A DNA stretch of 64,000 nt from NCBI GenBank assembly GCA_044507695.1, contig JBIQJD010000007.1, positions 1-64,000 on the forward strand, in the 5' to 3' direction. The notes beneath the pieces were generated by a model. That model searched no databases. It was not told where the DNA came from and was given only the letters and a program-made list of their open reading frames with translations. Made by a program: the position numbers and the translations under genes. Shown here piece after piece: positions 1 to 7,731 of the stretch. This stretch comes from JBIQJD01 sp044507695. Its GTDB lineage: Bacteria; Bacteroidota; Ignavibacteria; Ignavibacteriales; Ignavibacteriaceae. The stretch's first letter is position 1, and each line of letters starts with the position of its first letter.

Positions 1-1898
1 GCAGAGTATGATGGCGCTGATTGGTTTCAATCCACGCACTCGTGTAGAGTGCGACATCTACCAGCATAAATTGTCCCCCCATTGTTTGGGTTTCAATCCA
101 CGCACTCGTGTAGAGTGCGACTAGTTATCTAAAAAAGATGAGGCATCACCATATGTTTCAATCCACGCACTCGTGTAGAGTGCGACCACTACATTTATTA
201 AATTTTTCTTTCACCACGGGGTTTCAATCCACGCACTCGTGTAGAGTGCGACTATTGCGATTATAAGTAAGTTTGTTTTCATTTTGTTTCAATCCACGCA
301 CTCGTGTAGAGTGCGACCAAATAAAATTGCAGAGTATGATGGCGCTGATTGGTTTCAATCCACGCACTCGTGTAGAGTGCGACGTTGAAGTATCATCATC
401 AACTGCTTTTATGTTTAAGTTTCAATCCACGCACTCGTGTAGAGTGCGACGTTTTTTCCATTTTCATTCCTTCCGGATTTTTATTTGTTTCAATCCACGC
501 ACTCGTGTAGAGTGCGACTTTCTTTTCTGTTTCAGATGCATTAAGCTTTTCAGTTTCAATCCAGGCACTCGTGTAGAGTGCGACGCTGATTTAAGATTTA
601 AGTTCGTGGCTCAAAACTGTTTCAATCCACGCACTCGTGTAGAGTGCGACGCTCTCGATAATGCAAAGGCTGATCCATCATCAAAGTTTCAATCCACGCA
701 CTCGTGTAGAGTGCGACTGGATAATTTCATCAATGGTTTCAGATGTTGCTGAGTTTCAATCCACGCACTCGTGTAGAGTGCGACGATATTGTTCTTAATT
801 CCTTTTTTGTTTTGTTTGTTTCAATCCACGCACTCGTGTAGAGTGCGACTCCGATTATTGCAGTATTCCGGTAACGAGATTTGTTTCAATCCACGCACTC
901 GTGTAGAGTGCGACGGTGACTCACCATGAGTAAGATTGTAACTCATCTGTTTCAATCCACGCACTCGTGTAGAGTGCGACACTAACCTGTCAACCATTCG
1001 ATAAAAAGCAAAGTGTTTCAATCCACGCACTCGTGTAGAGTGCGACATAGAGTAATAAAAATTATAAAGGACGCAAAATGTTTCAATCCACGCACTCGTG
1101 TAGAGTGCGACTCTTTAGCAGCCAGCCAGGCTTCAAAAGTTGAGGTTTCAATCCACGCACTCGTGTAGAGTGCGACTGTGTACGATGGTGTTTATTCTGA
1201 TGAAAATGGGTTTCAATCCACGCACTCGTGTAGAGTGCGACAATTTCCATTCTCATCTATCTTAAACTTTAACCGTTTCAATCCACGCACTCGTGTAGAG
1301 TGCGACTGAAATATGCAAGGATTATCTGGCTCCATATACCGTTTCAATCCACGCACTCGTGTAGAGTGCGACGCTCTCGATAATGCAAAGGCTGATCCAT
1401 CATCAAAGTTTCAATCCACGCACTCGTGTAGAGTGCGACTGGATAATTTCATCAATGGTTTCAGATGTTGCTGAGTTTCAATCCACGCACTCGTGTAGAG
1501 TGCGACGATATTGTTCTTAATTCCTTTTTTGTTTTGTTTGTTTCAATCCACGCACTCGTGTAGAGTGCGACTCCGATTATTGCAGTATTCCGGTAACGAG
1601 ATTTGTTTCAATCCACGCACTCGTGTAGAGTGCGACGGTGACTCACCATGAGTAAGATTGTAACTCATCTGTTTCAATCCACGCACTCGTGTAGAGTGCG
1701 ACACTAACCTGTCAACCATTCGATAAAAAGCAAAGTGTTTCAATCCACGCACTCGTGTAGAGTGCGACTCAATAGCTCCTTTAGCGTCTGGTTTATTGGC
1801 AGTTTCAATCCACGCACTCGTGTAGAGTGCGACTCCCCTATTCCGCTCTGCCGATATTTTCCCTCTGTTTCAATCCACGCACTCGTGTAGAGTGCGAC
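1..1898 (-). CRISPR. Type I-C CRISPR array, 29 visible repeats, open at the window start
   Basis: Twenty-nine 32-bp repeats lie between 24 and 1898, separated by 28 complete spacers of 33-36 bp, with a partial spacer at 1-23. Read on the minus strand the repeat starts GTCGCACTC and ends GGATTGAAAC, the type I-C form, with a 7-bp stem (CGCACTC / GAGTGCG) around a 5-nt loop. Transcription is therefore leftward from the leader next to cas2. All repeats are identical except the one at 553-584, which has C to G at 564. Six consecutive spacers (651-1014) recur exactly at 1373-1736. The first repeat of the minus-strand transcript is 1867-1898. The array continues beyond the window edge, so its total size is unknown. 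Confidence 0.99.
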
Positions 1899-2061
1899 TA
1901 TAGCTCTTATAACTTATTCCATTGCTTTAAGTTAATCATTCATTTTTGCTTAGCTTTTCTTTTCAAATAATATTTCATAAAAACAATCTTAAATGCTGTG
2001 ATTATTTAATAAAAAACAGGTGCTAACCTGCCAGAGTTTTTATGTATGCTTAAGTTAGCAT
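1899..2061 (-). promoter_or_regulatory. CRISPR leader
   Basis: This AT-rich, gene-free stretch lies between cas2 and the leader-proximal repeat, which is where a type I-C leader is expected. It should hold the array promoter and the site where Cas1-Cas2 insert new spacers. An inverted repeat TGCTAAC / GTTAGCA (2021-2027 and 2054-2060) lies at its cas2 end and could be a cas2 terminator or an integration-host-factor-like bend site; I cannot tell which. The position follows from array orientation; promoter elements are not assigned. Confidence 0.75.
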
Positions 2062-2355
2062 TCATAAAATAAGTGCATCATCAAAATCAATTATATTTTT
2101 ACTCTTGCCGTAACTTTCTATTCTCCTTTTATAATTAGCGCCAAGATAGTAGAAACGCAGGTTATCCTCTTCTTCTTTATAAATAGTCAGTAATTGGTTT
2201 TTCATAACTTCCCATTGTGCCGGGTCAATTACACATTCAAAGACTGAATTCTGCGCACGTATTCCGAAGTTCAGACAAATATCCGCAACCTTTTTCAGCC
2301 TCTTTTTACCGCTTAACGTTTTTGTTGATACATCATAACTTACAATTACCATCAT
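2062..2355 (-). CDS. cas2: CRISPR-associated endonuclease Cas2 (type I-C)
   Basis: Cas2 bridges two Cas1 dimers in the spacer-acquisition complex. This 97-residue protein has the usual length and the N-terminal beta strand MMVIVSYDVS with the conserved Asp at the end of the first strand. The C-terminal part (YYLGANYKRRIESYG) is of the I-C type. The start is the first of two adjacent ATGs, with AAGGA eight bases upstream. It is the last gene of the cas operon, 32 bp after cas1 and just before the leader. Confidence 0.97.
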   Translation of the reverse strand: MMVIVSYDVSTKTLSGKKRLKKVADICLNFGIRAQNSVFECVIDPAQWEVMKNQLLTIYKEEEDNLRFYYLGANYKRRIESYGKSKNIIDFDDALIL

Positions 2356-2387
2356 AATTAAATTCCTTTTACATGAAAATTAAAACA

Positions 2388-3431
2388 TCATTTTAAATAA
2401 AACGGTGGATAAGCTTCTATATCACCCCTGATATATCTTGCGAGCAATTGTGCCTGTATATGCGGCAGTAATCCTATCGTCATTTTCTCACCAAGAAAAG
2501 GATGAGTTATCTCCTCCTGTTTTCTTTTTTGATATGCTATTATTAGTTCCTTACGTGCTTTATCAGATATTCTTACTTCACCGGATTCTCTTTTTTCAAA
2601 ATCTTTAATTGTAACCTGTTTTAAATTTATAAGATTAAGCATAACCCTGTCTCCAAGATATGCTCTGAATTCCTCCATTATATCAAGGGCAAGACTTGGT
2701 CTTCCCGGTCTAAGCTGGTGAAGAAATCCAACCTGTGGATCAAGTCCAACAGTTTCAATAGCTGAACGTATATCATTTGAAAGAATAGCATAAAGAAATG
2801 ATAGCAGTGCATTTGCCGGATCAAGCGGTGGTCTTTTGGTTCTTTGATTGAATACAAAGTCTGATTCCTGTACAATAATCATATTAGATAAAACACTGAA
2901 ATAAATATTTGCGCATTCTCCTTCATATCCGCGGAGTTCATTCAGCGTTTGCGCTCTTTGAATATTTGCTAATCTTTTTCCAAGAATATCGATAGCTGTA
3001 CTTACATCATCATTGCTTTTTTCAGGATGGTTGCGCTGATGCCGTTGAAGTATGTATCTGTAATTTGAAACTTTTGCAGCAATAATAGGGGATGCAATGC
3101 GCAACGATTCTGATTCATTGTCTGCAATTAAGTACTGTGCCTTTCGCAGCAGTACATTACCTTTCTGTGCACCGTAAACACGAGCAAGAAATTTTCCATT
3201 CTCCGTCAGATAACTGATACCAACATTATTCTCTGCACAAAATGCCATTACCTGCGGTGTTAATGGTTTAAATCCAAAACATACTATATTTTCAATTGTG
3301 TGGATTGGCGCCTGAAAAGCTTTTTTAGAGTTACCATCTGCATCTCTAAGTTCAACAACAAAAGTTTCTCTTTCTTTTCTTACATAAGCATCATCAGAAG
3401 TTATATATAATGTGTTGAGATGCCTTTTCAT
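2388..3431 (-). CDS. cas1: CRISPR-associated integrase Cas1 (type I-C)
   Basis: Cas1 is the integrase that inserts new spacers at the leader end of the array. The 347-residue protein has the family's usual length. The metal-binding residues can be seen: E170 in the GYEGECA segment, H238 in GFLHQLRPGRPS, and D250/E253 in LALDIMEEFR. By alignment from memory with E. coli Cas1 these match E141, H208 and D218/D221. The ATG overlaps the cas4 stop by 4 bp (ATGA), so the two are translationally coupled. It looks intact and active. Confidence 0.98.
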   Translation of the reverse strand: MKRHLNTLYITSDDAYVRKERETFVVELRDADGNSKKAFQAPIHTIENIVCFGFKPLTPQVMAFCAENNVGISYLTENGKFLARVYGAQKGNVLLRKAQYLIADNESESLRIASPIIAAKVSNYRYILQRHQRNHPEKSNDDVSTAIDILGKRLANIQRAQTLNELRGYEGECANIYFSVLSNMIIVQESDFVFNQRTKRPPLDPANALLSFLYAILSNDIRSAIETVGLDPQVGFLHQLRPGRPSLALDIMEEFRAYLGDRVMLNLINLKQVTIKDFEKRESGEVRISDKARKELIIAYQKRKQEEITHPFLGEKMTIGLLPHIQAQLLARYIRGDIEAYPPFYLK

Positions 3432-4051
3432 TTGGTATATAATTCCTTTAAATAATTCTGCAGCTTCCGGTTGTTCATTGCTTTAGGCTGGCAAATATTT
3501 ATTAGGGAACAGTTCCGGCATTTTGTGTTGTATCCAATTTTAGGAACATTTTTGGAATCAACAATCTCGCGCACCTTTTGGATAACTTCTTTTGTCTGCT
3601 CCCGGAGCTGGTCATCAATCACTACTAAATTTCTTCTGCGGATTTTTGCATAAAAAAAAGCCGCTTTGTGAACAACGATATTCAGCATTTCTTCAAGGCA
3701 GATTACCTGTGCGCATAGCTGTACTTTATCACTTATATCATCCTTTGGTTTGCCCGATTTGAACTCAACAGGTAAAATCTCTTTCCCTGTTGGAGTATTA
3801 CGGAATTCCACTACATCACATCTTCCTGTTAAACCGTAATTATAGGAATGAATCCTTAAACCCCTTACTGTTCTTACGTCTCCTCTTGTTTCGTATGTAT
3901 CAGTATCTGCTTTTTCATGAAGAAGATTTCCCTTTACAGTAAATAAATTTTCCTGCCATACATCATCAACATGAATTAAGCCGCATTGTCTTGGACAATA
4001 AATATAATGCTGCAATGCACTTATCATTATAAAATCATCTTCAGTGAACAT
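3428..4051 (-). CDS. cas4: CRISPR-associated exonuclease Cas4
   Basis: Cas4 is an iron-sulfur RecB-type nuclease that trims prespacers and helps enforce PAM choice. The 207-residue protein begins MFTEDDFIMISALQH, the standard Cas4 opening, which fixes the start even though the Shine-Dalgarno sequence is weak. Cysteines C19 and C23 near the N-terminus and a C-terminal KCRNCSLINIC cluster supply the 4Fe-4S ligands. The RecB nuclease motifs GRCDVVEF and PVEFKSGKP are present. It precedes and overlaps cas1. A gene-free 146-bp gap separates it from cas7. Confidence 0.96.
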   Translation of the reverse strand: MFTEDDFIMISALQHYIYCPRQCGLIHVDDVWQENLFTVKGNLLHEKADTDTYETRGDVRTVRGLRIHSYNYGLTGRCDVVEFRNTPTGKEILPVEFKSGKPKDDISDKVQLCAQVICLEEMLNIVVHKAAFFYAKIRRRNLVVIDDQLREQTKEVIQKVREIVDSKNVPKIGYNTKCRNCSLINICQPKAMNNRKLQNYLKELYTK

Positions 4052-4197
4052 TATTTTTTTTAAAAGGTAAACCCAAAAAATTAAACCATTATAATTAGTT
4101 TTCTATTAATAAAACTCTGTCCTGTTGGCACAAAATATTCCAGTAAATTATTACACACCAATAGAAAAGTTCTGTGACGACGATATAAAAGTTTTAT

Positions 4198-5049
4198 TTA
4201 ATCTGCCTCAACAATTTTAAATGTTTCCGGAAATGACTTATCATCAAGCAGAATTTCATAATCTGCATAATCTCTTGCCGGTGTATCAGTTAATTTTTTA
4301 TGCTTAACCCTGGCAAAAAGTTCGTGAGCATGTTTATTTCCCAAAGCTGTTTTATGTTTGAATACTATCAGCTTTCTTGTATTCATTTCACCGCGAGCAG
4401 CAGAACGATCGTGTTCAAACATATTTAACATTGCTTCCCAGAATAGATCAAGATCTTCTTCATTAAATCCTGTTTGGTTTGCAAGATGTGCAGAAACAAA
4501 CCCATGAGCTCTGTATAATCCATAAGGTACAGTATATTTACGTCCCATTTCGGAGCCACCGGTTTCAGAACGTTGTTCAGTTGTTTTGGCAACACGTGTA
4601 ATGCTATGTTCGAGAGCAACGACTGGATCTACAGAACGTGCAAAGGTTAATTGAATTGGTCCCCGAACCTGACCCGCATTTTTTCCGGTAGACATAACTG
4701 CGCCAAAAGTTCTAACATCATAATAATTTTTACACATCCACGTTCTTGCTGCTTCTGTTTTATCCCTATCTTTTACATTTTTACTAACCTCATCATTTTC
4801 GTGTGCTTTATCAATTAAATTGTTAAGCACAGCTTTTTCTTTTATAAAAATATCAAAAGGAGGTTCCTCTTTTTTTGTCATTAAAATGTAGTTTCTGATT
4901 TTCCTTTTAATACAAACATCTGTTACCAAGCCATTAGCTGTTTCAGCATCGATTCTTGGTAAATTACCCGCATCCGGATCACCATTTGGGTTTCCGTCTT
5001 TAACATCAAAATATAAAACGAAATCGTAACGATATTTAATTGATTCCAT
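4198..5049 (-). CDS. cas7: Cascade backbone subunit Cas7 (Csd2, type I-C)
   Basis: Cas7 polymerises along the crRNA spacer to form the backbone of the I-C Cascade complex. The protein starts MESIKYRYDFVLYFDV and carries the Csd2 hallmarks DGNPNGDPDAGNLPR and GLVTDVCIKRKIRN. I place the start at 5049 because AGGAG lies seven bases upstream. An in-frame ATG at 5085 would add 12 residues that overlap cas8c and have no ribosome site. With this start it has 283 residues, normal for the family. Confidence 0.96.
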   Translation of the reverse strand: MESIKYRYDFVLYFDVKDGNPNGDPDAGNLPRIDAETANGLVTDVCIKRKIRNYILMTKKEEPPFDIFIKEKAVLNNLIDKAHENDEVSKNVKDRDKTEAARTWMCKNYYDVRTFGAVMSTGKNAGQVRGPIQLTFARSVDPVVALEHSITRVAKTTEQRSETGGSEMGRKYTVPYGLYRAHGFVSAHLANQTGFNEEDLDLFWEAMLNMFEHDRSAARGEMNTRKLIVFKHKTALGNKHAHELFARVKHKKLTDTPARDYADYEILLDDKSFPETFKIVEAD

Positions 5050-5065
5050 TATTAATCTCCTATAA

Positions 5066-5458
5066 TTATTTATTGTTTGATTCAATTGTTGTTAATTCTT
5101 TTTCAGATTTACTTGTAAAGAAATCTTGCCTTTGATGGTAATAGCCAATTGCGAAGTTGGCTTGTTCATTAAGCGATAGATTTGTTGGGAAAGAAGAAAT
5201 GGCTGATAATATTTCGCCAACAAGTTTTTCAAAATAAATTTTTCTTCCTTCGTTTAATTTTTTGAGATGAGAATTTTTTAAGCTGAGTAATCTAGGAAAA
5301 ACAGTAATGGGGCTGCTGGAAGCCGCTCCATAATACCTATCTCTAATTGTTGTGTTTAATTTGGCAGGAAGAGCAGATTCTTCTTGGATCTTTTCCAAGA
5401 CAGCAAACAAACGCCCGATACGATAAGCGACATTTGTGTTAGTTGGGTCGAGTGCCAT
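5066..5458 (-). CDS. cas11c: Internal start within cas8c: small subunit Cas11c
   Basis: Within cas8c and in the same frame, an ATG at 5458 is preceded by AGGAG with a six-base spacer (AGGAG-attagt-ATG), a better ribosome site than most genes here. It would give a 130-residue helical protein beginning MALDPTNTNVAYRIGRL. Type I-C systems are known to make Cas11c this way, by independent translation of the cas8c 3' end; the small subunits line the belly of Cascade. Position, length and the MALDP-N start fit that precedent. Expression is inferred. Confidence 0.85.
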   Translation of the reverse strand: MALDPTNTNVAYRIGRLFAVLEKIQEESALPAKLNTTIRDRYYGAASSSPITVFPRLLSLKNSHLKKLNEGRKIYFEKLVGEILSAISSFPTNLSLNEQANFAIGYYHQRQDFFTSKSEKELTTIESNNK

Positions 5459-6814
5459 ACTAATCTCCTTTTCATTTTGATTATGAATTTTATTGAATCT
5501 GTTTAAATAAGCTTTTAGAATTGCAGCGCGTGCTCTATTAACCTTTTGCTCTGCTCTGATTCTGCGAATACATTGCTGCATTAGGGTCTTAGGATAAGGC
5601 GTTCCATCAATAATACTTTCTATAACTGTTCCGGCGAGATTTGGCGGGACATTATCCATTTTATACGCAAGTGCGGTTGAAGATAAAATTTGATAGAGTG
5701 AGAGATACTTTTGTTCGTTGGGACCTCGAATAATATCAAAATCGTTAAAATGTTTTTTTATATTTAACCCGAACTCTTCAACTGAAGGTGCCTTCCAAAA
5801 ACGCACAGATATTCTTGCCGCATTTGGCGCTAGTCCTAAAACATAAAAATGATTTGTACCTTCAGAGGAAAGTTGTCCTGTAAAAACTGAATTAATAAAC
5901 GACTCAACAACCTGTACCCCCCTATCCGGATTATCTTCATCTTTAGATTGTGAAATAAGAAAAGTAAACATTTCCTCGGGATTCACTTCTTCAGGTTTCT
6001 TTTCAGCCCAGAATATTATAGTTGTATCTGCAATTGAAATTTTATTTTTTGAATCTTTCCCAAGCAGAAGATTTAATGCGGTGGTATAAGCAAAAGCAGC
6101 ACTTTCACTAATAGGAGAATTATAATTTTGTTTTTTCCCATATGAATTAAAAGAAGGTAAATTGAAAGATACAAGTGCACTACCTTGAGTTTGACCGCCT
6201 CTAACACCCTTAATTTTAGAGTGTACTCGAGCAACTTTTGTTTGTGTTTTACCTGTAATCAGACATATCTCATTACCATTATGTTCAGTTTGATTTTTAC
6301 CTCTTATGTCATCACAGATACAGCTATTTAGATCTCCATCAATTTTAAATACAATAAATGGATTCTCATTAAGTAGCTTCATCCATACATCATTAAAATC
6401 AGAATGTTCAATTTTTTCTATGGGATTATCAGTAAGAAATTTTAATAAAGATTTTACTGAAGGAGTTCTTTCTGCATCAATTTCAGTTTTTATTCGTTCA
6501 ATAAACAGATTAAATCTTTCTTCTATATCATTTCGATTTCTTGGATTTGCTCCGAGAGCATATTCAATATTGTCCCAAAGTAAATTTGCACTTTTCCCAA
6601 CAGTTCGGTTTACAGATTGTGGTACAAGAAATTTTTTTGCTCGTTTCTTTTTGCCTTCTCCTTCACGAGTATCTTCAATAGAAACAAAATTTCCATTAGC
6701 ATCGATTAATATTACATAGGGGATTTCCTTCCACTCCCATCCCTCTGGTGCTATAAAACTATTAGGATCGGACGCTTTTCTATGGTAATAATCATACAAA
6801 GCTTGCAGTATCAT
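5066..6814 (-). CDS. cas8c: Cascade large subunit Cas8c (Csd1)
   Basis: Cas8c recognises the PAM and recruits Cas3 in the type I-C effector. The 582-residue protein shows the Csd1 core: CLITGKT followed by ARVHSKIKGVRGGQTQG and SALVSFNLPSFNSYG at about residues 180-230. Its ATG overlaps the cas5c stop by 4 bp, with a purine-rich ribosome site upstream. The last 130 residues also form a separate product, Cas11c, from an internal start at 5458. It appears intact. Confidence 0.96.
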   Translation of the reverse strand: MILQALYDYYHRKASDPNSFIAPEGWEWKEIPYVILIDANGNFVSIEDTREGEGKKKRAKKFLVPQSVNRTVGKSANLLWDNIEYALGANPRNRNDIEERFNLFIERIKTEIDAERTPSVKSLLKFLTDNPIEKIEHSDFNDVWMKLLNENPFIVFKIDGDLNSCICDDIRGKNQTEHNGNEICLITGKTQTKVARVHSKIKGVRGGQTQGSALVSFNLPSFNSYGKKQNYNSPISESAAFAYTTALNLLLGKDSKNKISIADTTIIFWAEKKPEEVNPEEMFTFLISQSKDEDNPDRGVQVVESFINSVFTGQLSSEGTNHFYVLGLAPNAARISVRFWKAPSVEEFGLNIKKHFNDFDIIRGPNEQKYLSLYQILSSTALAYKMDNVPPNLAGTVIESIIDGTPYPKTLMQQCIRRIRAEQKVNRARAAILKAYLNRFNKIHNQNEKEISMALDPTNTNVAYRIGRLFAVLEKIQEESALPAKLNTTIRDRYYGAASSSPITVFPRLLSLKNSHLKKLNEGRKIYFEKLVGEILSAISSFPTNLSLNEQANFAIGYYHQRQDFFTSKSEKELTTIESNNK

Positions 6815-7569
6815 TTCCTTATCTCCTCACTTGTGTGAAACGGTATTTTGACGACACCATTTTCAATTTTTGCAGGAAAGAACATTGGTTTAGGATCTTT
6901 TAAATCAGTAAAGTCCATATCATAAAGCATAAAGCCCAAATCACGAGTTTCATTAATTGTATTAACCTGATTGGTTTCAAAATCTTTTATGAATTTGAAA
7001 TTACAGGTAAACTCCCTTGTACCAAGATATGGTTGATTGAAGCACTGACCTTTTGTAGCACGTCGTTCAAAGATGGAAAGGTATTTCCCCGGATTTTCAT
7101 CTTTTCGATAAGCGTCTTTTTGTTCATTCCATTCTTTAATTTCTTCAAGCATAAAATCACTTTCATCAGGATCCCAAAGAAATTCCGGAATTGTCATATG
7201 CTTATTGTTTTTTCTTTCTGCAATAGGAATGAACTCAAGTACAGCGTAAAACCGGTATTTAACATCACGCAAAAAATACCCGGCTCGCTGCTGACGATTG
7301 TCTTCAATAATAAATCCGGTTTTATTTGCAGCAACTGCACCAACTTCATTTCTTCGGATGGAAACCCATCTAATAGGATTAATGATTTCAATTTTTATCG
7401 GATGCCATCTGATAGCTGGTTTCCAGAAGATTGATTCAAATACAGCGCGAACGGCCGACGGTGTGGGAACATCATAACTTACACGTTCTACTTTCATCTC
7501 TGGTCGTGTAAAGCAGGCATAATCTCCCCATACCTCCAAACAAAATGGTTTGTAACTAAAATTATTCAT
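6811..7569 (-). CDS. cas5c: Cas5c (Cas5d), pre-crRNA endoribonuclease of type I-C
   Basis: In type I-C there is no Cas6, and Cas5c cuts the repeat RNA and stays on the 5' handle. The protein has 252 residues. The N-terminus (FCLEVWGDYACFTRPEMKVERVSYDVPTPSAVR) has the family's glycine and TRPEMK segments. The ATG has an AGGAGG ribosome site eight bases upstream. The end overlaps cas8c by 4 bp. Given the repeat fold, cleavage after G21 would leave an 11-nt handle, as reported for other Cas5c enzymes. I did not assign catalytic residues individually. Confidence 0.95.
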   Translation of the reverse strand: MNNFSYKPFCLEVWGDYACFTRPEMKVERVSYDVPTPSAVRAVFESIFWKPAIRWHPIKIEIINPIRWVSIRRNEVGAVAANKTGFIIEDNRQQRAGYFLRDVKYRFYAVLEFIPIAERKNNKHMTIPEFLWDPDESDFMLEEIKEWNEQKDAYRKDENPGKYLSIFERRATKGQCFNQPYLGTREFTCNFKFIKDFETNQVNTINETRDLGFMLYDMDFTDLKDPKPMFFPAKIENGVVKIPFHTSEEIRK

Positions 7570-7731
7570 ACATATTTCCTCCTGCGATTTTAATTTGATT
7601 TAATATATCACCCACATAGGATTTATAATACTTCAGGTGAACATTATTCATCTATATTATTTCGTCTTTATTAAGTCTTCTATCCTCTATTTCAAATCAA
7701 TTCTCATAAAGTAATTAAATCTTATTATCCA

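Noticed and set aside
273..1752. Open frames of 60-160 residues running through the CRISPR array on both strands
   Set aside because: They are translations of the repeat itself (for example NPRTRVECD) with no start context; the array explains them.
56..1866. Self-targeting by array spacers against this window
   Set aside because: I found no spacer that obviously matches other sequence in the window, but I could not search every spacer exhaustively by eye.
4198..5085. Longer cas7 starting at 5085
   Set aside because: The extra 12 residues overlap cas8c and have no ribosome site, while the ATG at 5049 has AGGAG seven bases upstream.
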